DNA from: Billgrantia pellis
GTDB taxonomy: Bacteria; Pseudomonadota; Gammaproteobacteria; Pseudomonadales; Halomonadaceae
NCBI RefSeq assembly: GCF_008297955.1
Contig: NZ_VTPY01000005.1
Span: forward strand, 434,001 to 498,000
DNA length: 64,000 nucleotides
Direction: 5' to 3'
This document shows, one piece after another, positions 54,815-63,971 of the stretch. Numbering within the stretch: the stretch's first letter is position 1; each line of letters opens with the position of its first letter. The translations under genes and the position numbers were made by a program. Below the pieces are notes generated by a model. That model had not been told where the DNA came from. It did not search any database and worked only from the letters and a program-made list of their open reading frames with translations.

Positions 54815-54925
54815 TTCCCCGCTCATTCCTGTGCAACGTGTTTCGACGCATCCTTGGCGCCTGGTCGCAACATGAAAATACTAGCAGGCTCATGTGAGCC
54901 GCGCCAGGCGATGACCCAACGCGAG

Positions 54926-55825
54926 TCAGCTCGGCGACAACCGAGCTAAATCCCGGTCCAGTTCCGCCAGGAAGGGAGTCGCAAGCCCATGTCGCACGGC
55001 AGCCACCATCAACGGTTGCAGGATGGCCTCGCGTTCGAGGGGTCGCCCCGTCAGGACGTCCTGCAGCATAGAGGCGCGGTTGTGTGCGGTGCCCTCCACT
55101 ACCCGCCATACCAATGCATGCCAGCCGGCATCAGGCGGCTCGATGTCTTCTGCGGAGAGGATCGGGGCGATCTCGTTCACCAGGCGTTCCACCATCGACC
55201 GGAAGGGAGGGTCACGTAGTTGCCCGTTGCGGATGCGAAAGCGCGCTGTCAGTGGGTTGATGACGGCGTTGATGACCAGCTTGTGCCACAGACGGGTGGC
55301 GATATCGTCGACCGCCCGTGCAGCGAGTCCGGCTCGGTCGAGAATGCCGGCCAGCCGTTGGCTGAGCTCGGCATGGCGATGGGCGAGATCACCGATATAC
55401 GTCATGCCACGGCCGGCATGGACGACAGCACCGTCATTCGCCACCCAGGCCCCCTCGGTAGTGGAGGCGCACAGTACAGGCCCCGGGTGGCGCCGGCTGA
55501 GCTCAGGCTGTACTTGGTAACCGTTCTGCCACAACACCAGCGGCGTGGTGGCTGGGAGTTGTTCGAATAGGCTCGCGTATGCCGCTTCTGACGCGTAGGC
55601 CTTGGTGGTCAGGTGGATGAAGGAGGGCGCCATGGCCGGCAAGGCACGCACATCCGCCATATCGAGGCGATGCGTCCGGCGCTCCCCTTCCGGCGTCGTC
55701 AAGGTCTGCCTGGCGGGCAGGGGGCGGCGTCCGGCGAGTACAACCGATACCGGTTCTGCCAGGTGCAGAGCGACCAAGCGGCCGAGGGCGCCCGGGCCGA
55801 CGATGAGATGGGTTTCGGTGTGCAT
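54926..55825 (-). CDS. panE: 2-dehydropantoate 2-reductase
   Basis: A 299-residue ketopantoate reductase. The NADPH-binding start HLIVGPGALGRLVALHL is followed by FIHLTTKAY and WQNGYQV. The catalytic lysine lies in LWHKLVINAVINPLTA near residue 182. NRASMLQDVLTGRPLE is the substrate-binding motif. It makes pantoate for coenzyme A. Confidence 0.9.
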   Translation of the reverse strand: MHTETHLIVGPGALGRLVALHLAEPVSVVLAGRRPLPARQTLTTPEGERRTHRLDMADVRALPAMAPSFIHLTTKAYASEAAYASLFEQLPATTPLVLWQNGYQVQPELSRRHPGPVLCASTTEGAWVANDGAVVHAGRGMTYIGDLAHRHAELSQRLAGILDRAGLAARAVDDIATRLWHKLVINAVINPLTARFRIRNGQLRDPPFRSMVERLVNEIAPILSAEDIEPPDAGWHALVWRVVEGTAHNRASMLQDVLTGRPLEREAILQPLMVAAVRHGLATPFLAELDRDLARLSPS

Positions 55826-55907
55826 GCCGTTTGACTCGCGCCATGAGGCAGAGATTCGCCCAACCTAGCAGGAATCCGCGGGCAGGTCACCGCGTGGAGA
55901 CGCAGCG

Positions 55908-57839
55908 TCAGGCATTGTTACGTTGGCGGCGGCGAGGGGGCGGTTTGCCTTTGCCACTGCGACGCCGAGTGGAGATGGCCTTGCCGCGGCGCGATGGAGT
56001 CGGTGCGGCTTCTCCCTGGGCCGTCGCCATGGCTTGGCGCAGCCGGGCGGCATCGGCGCTGTCCAGCAAATCACGCAGGTCCTCGACCAGTGCAGTAATA
56101 AACGGCCTCGGGTCGTCGCCGCGTTCGGCGATGGCGGTCAAGCGTTGCTCCCACACCGCGGTACGCTCAGGGCGTGAGGCGGCTTGGGGCAGCGAGGCGA
56201 TCAAGCCGTCGCCAAGGCGGGTGGCGCGAAGCGTCTTCTTCCGGCGCACGAGATAGCCGCGCTCGATCAGGGTTTCAATGATCCCGGCCCGGGTCGCTTC
56301 GGTGCCCAGTCCGTCGTGCTCGCGCAGAGTGCGCTTGACCACGGGGTCGTCGACGTAGCGGGCAATGTTCATCATCGCCTTGATCAGGCTGGCATCGTTG
56401 AAGGGCTCGGGAGGACGGGTCTCGCGGTCCTCGACATCGCACGCCTCGACCCGGCAGGGTTCACCCTCGACGAGCGGCGGTAGCGGCGGCGCCTCGTCGC
56501 GTGTGGCAAACAGCGGTTTCCAGCCGGGTTCGAGCAGTTCCTGACCGCTGGCGCGAAAGCGCTCTTCGAGAATCGTGAATTCCGCCTTCACCTCGTTGAT
56601 CGCCAGCGGCGGATAGAACTGGGCAAGCACGTTGCGCGCAATCAAGCGAAAAACGTCGGCTTCGGCGTGCTCGAGGCGAGCGAGCTCGGCCGGCTTGCCG
56701 GTGGGCGCCAGCGCATGGTGGGCTCCTACTTTCTTGTCATCCCATGCTTTCGAGCGCAGCCGGAAATCGGCGCCGCGCAGCCAGCCGCCCAACGTCTCGT
56801 CGCTGCGACAGGCGCTCTCCAGCGTGGCGCGCGCCTGGGCGAAGTGCTCGTCCGGCAGGTAGCGGCAATCCGAGCGTGGATAGGTGATCAGCTTGTGGCG
56901 CTCGTAGAGCCGCTGGCAGATGTCCAGCACCGCCTGGGCCGAGAGCCCGAACCGCCGGGCGGCATCGACTTGCAGCGCCGAGAGCGAATAGGGCAGCGGC
57001 GCGGCCTGACGCTTTTGGCGCGTAACGAGCGACGTCAATCGCCCTTCCGCTGCGGGCAATCGCTCGGCTAGGGCGAGGGCCGGGGCGCGATCGAGCAGCC
57101 GACCCTGTGCGTCAAGCCGATGATTCTCGCCGGGCTGCCACCAGGCGCGCAGCTGACCATGGCGCACTGCCAGATCGGCCCACAGCACGTGAAAGGGATA
57201 AGGAACGAAGTCGCGAATCTCCGCATCGCGACGTACCACCAAGCCGAGCACGGGAGTCTGCACCCGGCCGACGGAGAGAACGCCGTCGTGGCCGGCCTGG
57301 CGCCCGGTCAGGGTCCAGGCGCGGGTCAGATTGATGCCATACAGCCAGTCGGCGCGCGAGCGGGACTCGGCGGCACGGTAGAGCGGCTGGTAGCGGGCGT
57401 TGTCTTCTAGCCGTGCCAAGGCGCGCTGTACCGCCGGTCGGTTGAGATCGCTGACCAGCAGACGCGACACCGGCCCCTTCCAGCCCAGGTACTCGATGAC
57501 CTCCTGTACAAGCAGTTGCCCCTCGCGGTCCGGATCGCCGGCATGCACCACCTCGCGCGTCTGCTTGAGCAGCTTGCGGATGACGCCGAGCTGCCCCCGT
57601 GCCTTGGCTCGTGGCACGAGCTGCCAGCGTGTCGGCAGGATCGGCAGATGATCGACCCGCCACTGCTTGAAGGCGGGGTCGTAAGCGTCGGGTGGCGCCT
57701 GTTCCAACAGATGGCCCAGGCACCAGGTCACGACGGTGTCGCCCGCGTGCAGGGCGCCGTCCTCGCGACGTGAACCGCCCGGCAGGGCGTCGGCAATGGC
57801 TCGGGCCAGGCTGGGCTTTTCGGCAATGATCAGGCGCAT
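55908..57839 (-). CDS. topB: DNA topoisomerase III
   Basis: A 643-residue type IA topoisomerase (E. coli TopB 653). The Toprim domain starts MRLIIAEKPSLARAIA and has VHAGDPDREGQ. The catalytic tyrosine is in LITYPRSDCRYLP. Active-site residues continue in LSVGRVQTPVLGLVV and DGLGTEATRAGIIETL. The C-terminal tail is basic and low-complexity (RRGKAISTRRRSGKGK). It decatenates DNA at forks. Confidence 0.95.
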   Translation of the reverse strand: MRLIIAEKPSLARAIADALPGGSRREDGALHAGDTVVTWCLGHLLEQAPPDAYDPAFKQWRVDHLPILPTRWQLVPRAKARGQLGVIRKLLKQTREVVHAGDPDREGQLLVQEVIEYLGWKGPVSRLLVSDLNRPAVQRALARLEDNARYQPLYRAAESRSRADWLYGINLTRAWTLTGRQAGHDGVLSVGRVQTPVLGLVVRRDAEIRDFVPYPFHVLWADLAVRHGQLRAWWQPGENHRLDAQGRLLDRAPALALAERLPAAEGRLTSLVTRQKRQAAPLPYSLSALQVDAARRFGLSAQAVLDICQRLYERHKLITYPRSDCRYLPDEHFAQARATLESACRSDETLGGWLRGADFRLRSKAWDDKKVGAHHALAPTGKPAELARLEHAEADVFRLIARNVLAQFYPPLAINEVKAEFTILEERFRASGQELLEPGWKPLFATRDEAPPLPPLVEGEPCRVEACDVEDRETRPPEPFNDASLIKAMMNIARYVDDPVVKRTLREHDGLGTEATRAGIIETLIERGYLVRRKKTLRATRLGDGLIASLPQAASRPERTAVWEQRLTAIAERGDDPRPFITALVEDLRDLLDSADAARLRQAMATAQGEAAPTPSRRGKAISTRRRSGKGKPPPRRRQRNNA

Positions 57840-57979
57840 GGCATTTTTCCCATAACAATATGGACATTCTTACAGTATCGCGGCGCCAAGGCCAGCCGTG
57901 CGAGCGTATCATTTCATCGCAGCCATGCGCGGCATGACAGCCCGGGGCGTTAGCGGGAAGATACGGAAGGCAGGGAGGA

Positions 57980-59251
57980 ATGGGCCAAGCCACACGAGGT
58001 GACCGTATGCGTGAACGGGGCAGAACGCGGCGTCTGCTGGGACTTGGAGCCCGCAGCGGCGGGGCCGTGCTGCGTACCCGCCTGGGGGGGCAGGCCGATT
58101 GGCGCGCCCTCGGTGAGGCGTTGTTCGAGGGGCTTTCCGAACTGAAGGGGCCGGCAATGAAGCTGGCCCAGGTCATGGCACAGTGGGACGACTTGCTGCC
58201 GCCGGACCTCGTCGACGGGCTGGCGCGCCTGCAGCGCCAGGCGGAGCCGATGCCCTGGGAGCGGATCCGATGCACTCTGGTCGAGCAATACGACGAGCCG
58301 GAGCGTTACTTCCGCGAGATCGAGACGCAGCCATTTGCCAGCGCCTCCATGGGCCAGGTGCACCGAGCGGTGACCCGAACCGGCGAAACCGTGGTGTTGA
58401 AGGTGCAATACCCGAACCTGACCGAGGCCTTGGAAGGTGACCTGACGCAGCTACGTCGGATCATGCGCCTGGGGCGCTGGCTCAAGGTTTCCCAGGTGCG
58501 CCTGGAGGCGCTGTTCGAGGAGCTCGCCGCCAGCCTTCGCCACGAGCTCGACTATCGCGCCGAGGCGGCTGCGCTGGCGCGCTATCGGGCCCGCTACGCC
58601 CATTTCGAAGGGCTGAGGATACCCGAACCTCTGCCTGACCTGTCCGGACCGCGCGTATTGGCCATGCGCTACGTGATCGGTACGCCGCTGCGTGAGCTGG
58701 AAGGAGCTGACGACTCCCTGCGCCAGCGCGTCGCCACGACGCTAACCGACTGGCTTACCGAAGAGCTGTTCACTCATGGTGAGCTGCATGCCGACCCGCA
58801 TGCCGGCAATTTCGCCGTCGATGAACACGGCTGTCTGATAGTCTACGACTTGGGAGCGGTGATTGCGGTGCCCCAGGCGCATCTTCGCACTCTGATGCAT
58901 TTGCTCGACGCCATCCTGAGGATGGATGCCATGGCCATGGACGATGCGCTGCGACGATTGGGGGGCCGCCAGGGGCAGGGCGCGCCACTGGCGTTGTATC
59001 GCGAAGCCGCCGAAGCCGTGTCACCCTTGTTCGAACCGGGTATGCAGGATTTCGCCGACGTTCGGCTGCATCGTCGTCTACGCGAACTCACTCCCAAGGT
59101 CTGGGCGGCAATGGATCGACTGCAGCCACCGGCGGATATCCTGCTGCTGTCGCGCACCCTGAATGGCCACTACTGGAACCTGGTTCGCCTTGGCGCTCGC
59201 CTGGATCTGCACGCACGCACGCGCCCGCTGCTGGCGTGGGCACGGGGTTGA
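57980..59251 (+). CDS. ABC1/ADCK (UbiB-like) atypical kinase
   Basis: A 423-residue ABC1-family protein. The KxGQ-type helix reads LKGPAMKLAQVMA near residue 57, and the A-rich loop ASASMGQVHRA near 122. VVLKVQYPN has the ATP-binding lysine. The catalytic site is GELHADPHAGNF and the metal motif VYDLGA. Members assist ubiquinone synthesis or act as atypical kinases/ATPases. The UbiB C-terminal membrane helices are not visible, so this is a soluble paralogue. ATG 57980 has GGGAGGA directly upstream. Confidence 0.85.
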   Translation: MGQATRGDRMRERGRTRRLLGLGARSGGAVLRTRLGGQADWRALGEALFEGLSELKGPAMKLAQVMAQWDDLLPPDLVDGLARLQRQAEPMPWERIRCTLVEQYDEPERYFREIETQPFASASMGQVHRAVTRTGETVVLKVQYPNLTEALEGDLTQLRRIMRLGRWLKVSQVRLEALFEELAASLRHELDYRAEAAALARYRARYAHFEGLRIPEPLPDLSGPRVLAMRYVIGTPLRELEGADDSLRQRVATTLTDWLTEELFTHGELHADPHAGNFAVDEHGCLIVYDLGAVIAVPQAHLRTLMHLLDAILRMDAMAMDDALRRLGGRQGQGAPLALYREAAEAVSPLFEPGMQDFADVRLHRRLRELTPKVWAAMDRLQPPADILLLSRTLNGHYWNLVRLGARLDLHARTRPLLAWARG

Positions 59252-59307
59252 GATCCTGTTCCGGGTCGATGCCGCCTTGCAGGCGACATCGAGCCGCGCT
59301 TCCCTGT

Positions 59308-59313
59308 TAGAAT
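59308..59313 (+). promoter_or_regulatory. -10 element candidate for the SEC-C/TPR gene
   Basis: TAGAAT lies 29 bases upstream of the ATG at 59342 in the 90-base gap after the ABC1 gene. No strong -35 is seen. Confidence 0.35.
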
Positions 59314-59341
59314 ATGCGCCTTTTCACTGGCGGAGAGTGCG

Positions 59342-61162
59342 ATGCTGGCAGTATGGGTGGAACAGCTGCTGGGCTTTGCCGCGGGAGCCCTGGCAGCCAT
59401 CCGCGAGGACGAGCGCTACCCCGAGTTCATGGCGTGGGCGCGGGAGGAGGGTGCCGAACTCATGGGCGGCAATCTGGCCATGGCCCAGGCGCTGGCGCCA
59501 GTGCTCTGGTCACAGACCCCATTGGAGCGTGCCGGTTTCGCCTGTGAGCCGCTGGCGCGTCCAGGGCGCAACGAGCCTTGCTGGTGTGACTCGGGACGCA
59601 AGACCAAGCACTGCTGCGGGGCGGTCTCGATGCCCGCTGACGTTCCCGATCACCTGATGTGGATGTTATCGCTGCGCGACTGGAAGGGGCCGACGCTGAA
59701 AGCCGCCCTGGAGAGCGGCCACGCCCCGGCGCAGGCGCTGCTCGAGGCCGGGTTGATCGCCGCCGAAACCGGTCAGCGCGGTCGCGCCCAGCAGATTCTC
59801 GAATCGCTGTTTCAGCGCGCCGACTGGTCCCGGTTGCCGGCACAGGCCGAACCCGCTTTCGAACTACTGATCGATCTCTATCAGGAACGTGGTTTTACGC
59901 GCAAGCGCGCCGAACTGCTCGACGAGGTGCTCGATCGCGGCCCGATGTTCCTGCGCGGCGTGGCGCTCGAGCGGCTATGCCTGATGCACCTGGACAACGA
60001 TGACCTGGACAGCGCTCGGGCCGCTTTCGTGCGTGCCCAACAGGCGTTGCCGGATTCGCCCACCCTGGCGTATATCGAGGCCATGCTGCTGCTTCACGAA
60101 GGACATGAGCAGGAGGCCGCCGAACGGGCCCGCTTCTGGTTCCGTAGGCTGGCGCGCCAGGGCGAATTGGAACCCGAGCAACTGCAGTTCCTGGCCGATC
60201 TGGCTGAGAACCCCGGTGCGACCCTGGCCGACCAATTGCTCAATGCCGAGGAGGATCTGGCGGAGCCGCTGGCGGCGCTACAGGCGCTGCTCGCCGAGCT
60301 GCCCCCTGCACCGGGGCTCGATGTGCGGAGCACGGAGACAGGCGAATTGGAATATCGCAGCAGTGCGCGAGAGGATACGCTCGTCGCCGCCTGGCGACAG
60401 CACTTCGAAGTCGACGTGGATGATGAGAGCGCGCTGGGACTCAAGGGCGATCCCTGGGTTCAGGCCGGCGACTGGCTGCGTGAACTCTGCGCGAATCCCG
60501 AATGGCTCGATGCGCCACGCGTGGTCCAGTCGCTCGCCCTGGCCCTGACCAGTCGCTTCGGCAGCCTGCCGTGGATGTCGCCGAGCCTGTTCGAACCGCT
60601 GGCCGATCGCCTGGAGCGCTGGCTGGAGCGGGTGCGCGGCGTGGGCGAAGGGCCTTTCCTGTGGGACAGCGCCGACAATGCCGTACTGTTGCGCACCGGG
60701 CTTGCGTTGGTGGTCGGCATGGAGCGAGGCGCCCGGGCGCGCTCCCGACAGCTGGCCGAGCGCCTGCTGTCGTTGGATGACCAGGACAGCCTTGGCCTGC
60801 AGGAACTGGTCCTCGACCAGTTGCTGCGCGAAGGGCGGGAGCGCGAGGCGCTGGCAATGACCGAGGCCCGGCGCGACGACGGGCCGGTGCTGGGCATTCT
60901 GATGGGGCGGGCGCTGGCGCTGTTCCGTCTCGAGCGGGTTGATGAAGCCGATGCGGTGCTGCATGAGGTCGAACGGCATAATCCCCACGCCCTGCCCATG
61001 CTGTGCGCCGAGCAGACGCGGGCCGTGTCGCTGGGCCCAGACGGCGTGGCCGAGCCGGGAACGCGCGCCGAGGCGTGGCAATACCGCACGCTGATGCGGG
61101 ACCAGTGGCGTTCCACGCCGGGCGCGCTGACCTGGGTGCAGGCGTACCTGGACCAGCGATAG
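59342..61162 (+). CDS. SEC-C zinc motif protein with tetratricopeptide-like repeats
   Basis: A 606-residue protein. The only clear domain is a SEC-C zinc motif near residues 77-93 (GRNEPCWCDSGRKTKHCCG), as in the SecA C-terminus, where it binds SecB and ribosomes. From about 130 on, the sequence is helical with TPR-like pairs (FELLIDLYQERGFTRKRAEL, RAAFVRAQQALPDSPTLAYI, LFRLERVDEADAVLHEVERH). No catalytic site is seen. It is probably a zinc-dependent adaptor. Its stop lies 15 bases before the convergent ampG stop. Confidence 0.7.
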   Translation: MLAVWVEQLLGFAAGALAAIREDERYPEFMAWAREEGAELMGGNLAMAQALAPVLWSQTPLERAGFACEPLARPGRNEPCWCDSGRKTKHCCGAVSMPADVPDHLMWMLSLRDWKGPTLKAALESGHAPAQALLEAGLIAAETGQRGRAQQILESLFQRADWSRLPAQAEPAFELLIDLYQERGFTRKRAELLDEVLDRGPMFLRGVALERLCLMHLDNDDLDSARAAFVRAQQALPDSPTLAYIEAMLLLHEGHEQEAAERARFWFRRLARQGELEPEQLQFLADLAENPGATLADQLLNAEEDLAEPLAALQALLAELPPAPGLDVRSTETGELEYRSSAREDTLVAAWRQHFEVDVDDESALGLKGDPWVQAGDWLRELCANPEWLDAPRVVQSLALALTSRFGSLPWMSPSLFEPLADRLERWLERVRGVGEGPFLWDSADNAVLLRTGLALVVGMERGARARSRQLAERLLSLDDQDSLGLQELVLDQLLREGREREALAMTEARRDDGPVLGILMGRALALFRLERVDEADAVLHEVERHNPHALPMLCAEQTRAVSLGPDGVAEPGTRAEAWQYRTLMRDQWRSTPGALTWVQAYLDQR

Positions 61163-61166
61163 CGCT

Positions 61167-61188
61167 GTACCGCCCGCTCAGGCGGTAC
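61167..61188. terminator. Hairpin between convergent SEC-C/TPR and ampG genes
   Basis: A perfect 8-bp stem GTACCGCC / GGCGGTAC with a six-base loop. It begins four bases after the plus-strand stop and overlaps the ampG stop codon (61178-61180). No T run. Confidence 0.45.
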
Positions 61189-62545
61189 GCGGCGTGGGTC
61201 GGGGCACCAGCTCGCGATCGCGGCTGATCCAGATGGCCAGGAAAATGGCCGGTAATCCGAGTGCCGTGGCGATGACGAAGAAGGTGGCGTACCCCTGCGT
61301 CGCCACTACCAGCCCGCCGAAGCCGCTCAGGAACTTGCCCGGCAGGGTCATCAACGACGAGAACAGGGCGTACTGGGTGGCGGTGTAGGCCCGTGAGGTC
61401 AGGCTGGAAATGAAGGCGATGAAGACAGCGCTGGCCAGGCCATTGGCCAAATTGTCGCCGATGATGGCCAGCGCCAGCATCGGCAGGCTTTGGCCGGCCA
61501 GCGCCAGCGCGGCGAACAGCAGGTTGGTGAGAGTGGCCGCCGACGCGCCAACCACCAGGATCGGACCGATCCCGTAACGCGCCACCAACAGGCCGCCGAG
61601 GATGCCGCCGCCGATGCTCATGGCGATACCGAAGATGTTGGTCACGCTGGCGATCGTGGAGAGCGAAAAGCCCAGGTCGATATAGAGGGGATTGGCCATC
61701 GATGCCATGGCCAGATCGCTGATGCGAAATACCGCCACGAATAGCAGCAGCCACAGCGCCTTGAGTCGGTGGCGCGAGACGAAATCGGTGAAGGGGCAGA
61801 TCACCGCGCCGATCAGCCAGGCCCCCATGCGGCGCAGCAGGCGCGGCTTGCCACGGCTGGCACGGAGGAAGGCGCGCACGCGTGGTTCGTGAATCAACTG
61901 GATGGTGAGCGACAGACGCTCGGGCTCGGGGCGTAGCAGTACCGTGATCACGCCGATGCCGACCAGCATTGCCATGGTCAGGTAGGCGGCCTGCCACGAT
62001 AGCCACGAGGCGACGTAGAGGGCTCCGGCCCCGGCGGCCAGCAGCCCGCCCCGGTAGCCGATAATGTACGTGGAAGCCATGGCCGCCTGGATGTCATCGG
62101 GTGCCGATTCGATGCGAAAGGCATCGATGGCGATATCCTGAGTGGCCGAGCCGAACGCTACCAGCAGCGCGAAGGTGGCCACCCAGGGCAGGTTCTGCTG
62201 TGGCTCGAGACCCGCCAGGCCGACCAGCCCACCGGCTATCATGGCCTGGGCCAGCAGCATCCAGCCGCGTCGCTGGCCGAACGTGCGAGTCAGCACGGGC
62301 AGGGCCAGGCGATCCACCACCGGTGCCCAGAAGAACTTGATCGAGTAGAGCATGCCGATCCACGCGAAAAAGCCGATGGCGGCGACCTCGACGCCAGCGC
62401 TGCGCAGCCAGGCGGATAGCGTCGAGAATACCAGCAGGAACGGCAGCCCGGCCGAGAATCCCAGAAACAGCATGGTGAGTACGGGCGCTCTCAGGTAGAC
62501 GGCCAAGGCGGCACGCCAACTACGCTGAGCGGGGGGGTTGGACAT
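61178..62545 (-). CDS. ampG: Muropeptide permease, AmpG-like MFS transporter
   Basis: A 455-residue major-facilitator protein with about 12-14 hydrophobic segments. AmpG marks are MLFLGFSAGLPFLLVFSTLSAW near the N-terminus, then WIGMLYSIKFFWAPVVDR, GSATQDIAIDAFRIE and GYRGGLLAAGAG. The second half has ALFSSLMTLPGKFLSGFGG. AmpG imports GlcNAc-anhydroMurNAc peptides for cell-wall recycling. ATG 62545 follows AAGGAG by 11 bases; GTG 62554 is an alternative. Confidence 0.9.
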   Translation of the reverse strand: MSNPPAQRSWRAALAVYLRAPVLTMLFLGFSAGLPFLLVFSTLSAWLRSAGVEVAAIGFFAWIGMLYSIKFFWAPVVDRLALPVLTRTFGQRRGWMLLAQAMIAGGLVGLAGLEPQQNLPWVATFALLVAFGSATQDIAIDAFRIESAPDDIQAAMASTYIIGYRGGLLAAGAGALYVASWLSWQAAYLTMAMLVGIGVITVLLRPEPERLSLTIQLIHEPRVRAFLRASRGKPRLLRRMGAWLIGAVICPFTDFVSRHRLKALWLLLFVAVFRISDLAMASMANPLYIDLGFSLSTIASVTNIFGIAMSIGGGILGGLLVARYGIGPILVVGASAATLTNLLFAALALAGQSLPMLALAIIGDNLANGLASAVFIAFISSLTSRAYTATQYALFSSLMTLPGKFLSGFGGLVVATQGYATFFVIATALGLPAIFLAIWISRDRELVPRPTPRTA

Positions 62546-62720
62546 GCGTCGCACGACTCCTTGAAGATCGATGGCCAGGGGGGCGGCCCGATACCCGGCA
62601 ACGATGGTAGAATGGCCCCGCTGGGCGGGGCGACAGCCAGTCGGGGCAGGGACCGGCCGGCCGATTGTGGCAAAGCACCGTCAGGGATGCCAGCAGGTTA
62701 GTCCGACCAAGGAGCCCTTC

Positions 62721-63260
62721 ATGAACGAACGTGAAACCCAGCCGATCGAGGATGACGTAAGCGTGCCACGCTGGTACGTCATCCAGTGCAAGGGGGGCGA
62801 GTCCTTTCGTGCCGCCGAGCACCTCGGCAATCAGGGTTACGAACTCTTCCACCCTGTTCTCGATGTACAGAAAAAGCGCGGCGGCAAGCTGGTGTGGATA
62901 AGCGAGCCGCTGTTTCCTCACTATCTGTTCATCCGCCTGGATCGAGTCGCCAGCAACTGGAGGCCGATTCGCTCGACTCGCGGCGTGCTGCGCATCGTCA
63001 CCTTCGGCAACCGGCCCCTACCGGTTGACGACGCGTTGATCGAGACACTGCGCGAGCAGGGCACCGAGGATCGAGAGAGCTCCGTCAACGTCTACTTCCG
63101 CGCCGGCGAGAAGGTGGAGATCACGGAGGGCCCGTTCAAGGATCTGCAAGCCGTGTTCGCCAGCCATAAGGGCGAGGAGCGCGCCATCGTTCTGCTCAAC
63201 CTGCTCAATCGTCAGCAGCGCCTGGAAATGCCCGTGGAGCATCTGCGCCCGGAGCGCTGA
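62721..63260 (+). CDS. rfaH: Transcription antitermination protein RfaH (NusG paralogue)
   Basis: A 179-residue NusG-family protein. The NGN domain begins PRWYVIQCKGGESFRAAEHL and includes FPHYLFIRLD and STRGVLRIVTFGN. The KOW domain near 125 shows RAGEKVEITEGPFKDLQAVF. The gene lies away from secE-rplK, so it is a NusG paralogue; sequence character fits RfaH, which is recruited by ops sites to extend transcription of long operons for LPS, capsule, hemolysin or secretion. ATG 62721 follows AAGGAG by seven bases. Confidence 0.82.
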   Translation: MNERETQPIEDDVSVPRWYVIQCKGGESFRAAEHLGNQGYELFHPVLDVQKKRGGKLVWISEPLFPHYLFIRLDRVASNWRPIRSTRGVLRIVTFGNRPLPVDDALIETLREQGTEDRESSVNVYFRAGEKVEITEGPFKDLQAVFASHKGEERAIVLLNLLNRQQRLEMPVEHLRPER

Positions 63261-63308
63261 GTGCTGTTCTCGCAGCGCCCAAACCGATCGAAGCCAAGGA
63301 GATTCCCC

Positions 63309-63815
63309 ATGCAGATCGCCCCTCAGCGGGTCGTAACCCTGCACTATGTGCTCAGCGACGAACGCGGCGAGGTACTTGACGACTCCCGACGGCGCGCCCA
63401 GCCATTGGCCTACCTGCACGGTCACGACAATATCCTACCGGGATTGGAAGCTGCCCTGGCAGAGCGCGAGACGAAGGATGCCCTGCGTGTCACGCTTGCT
63501 CCGGCCGAGGCCTATGGCGTTCGTGACGAGGGGTTAGTGCAGGAGGTGAGCCGCAGTGCCTTTCCGCAGGCGGAACTCGCTCCCGGCATGCGCTTCCAGA
63601 CCCCGGGTGACGATGGGCCGCAGATCGTCACTGTACTCGGGGTGAACGGCGACTCGGTTCGGATCGACACCAACCATCCACTGGCCGGGATGACGCTGCA
63701 CTATGATGTGGAAATACTCGAGGTGCGCGAGGCCGGCCGCGCCGAATTGGCCAAGGGCCATCCGCTTCCCGTCGACGTCGAACCTTCCCAGGTGGAAGAC
63801 CGCAAGGTTCCGTAA
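63309..63815 (+). CDS. FKBP-type peptidyl-prolyl isomerase (SlyD-like)
   Basis: A 168-residue FKBP of the SlyD/FkpB type. QRVVTLHYVLSDERGEVLDDS is the FKBP start and YLHGHDNILPGLEAAL the conserved active-site segment. APAEAYGVRDEGLVQEV leads into the insert-in-flap domain, and DTNHPLAGMTLHYDVEI is the C-terminal half of the FKBP fold. It lacks the His-rich SlyD tail. It speeds proline isomerisation. AAGGAG precedes ATG 63309. It lies 48 bases after rfaH and may be co-transcribed. Confidence 0.88.
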   Translation: MQIAPQRVVTLHYVLSDERGEVLDDSRRRAQPLAYLHGHDNILPGLEAALAERETKDALRVTLAPAEAYGVRDEGLVQEVSRSAFPQAELAPGMRFQTPGDDGPQIVTVLGVNGDSVRIDTNHPLAGMTLHYDVEILEVREAGRAELAKGHPLPVDVEPSQVEDRKVP

Positions 63816-63845
63816 GCCTCGTTTGACTCCGTTCCCCTCGAAAAA

Positions 63846-63908
63846 CTGACCTGAATCAAATTGCTGAGCCCTGGTTCTCCTGCCAGGGTGGAATTTGATT
63901 CAGGTCAT
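63846..63908. promoter_or_regulatory. Long inverted repeat with FNR/ANR-like boxes in both arms
   Basis: Perfect 16-bp arms TGACCTGAATCAAATT (63847-63862) and AATTTGATTCAGGTCA (63892-63907) flank an inner repeat CCCTGG / CCAGGG (63869-63874, 63883-63888). Each arm contains a TTGAT-N4-GTCA(A/T) site, the Pseudomonas-type ANR consensus, at 63895-63908 and, inverted, at 63846-63859. The right box is centred about 41.5 bases from a start expected 7 bases after TAGAGT (63931-63936), the place for FNR-class activation. It may equally act as a terminator for the FKBP gene. Confidence 0.6.
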
Positions 63909-63971
63909 CTTTCCCTCCCCATGATCACGCTAGAGTGAACCCATCACATCAAGTGACGGGGAGAAACCACC

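Noticed and set aside
60441..62006. A 521-codon minus-strand frame across the SEC-C/TPR and ampG genes
   Set aside because: It overlaps two better supported genes in different frames; Arg/Pro/Ala-rich low-complexity translation.
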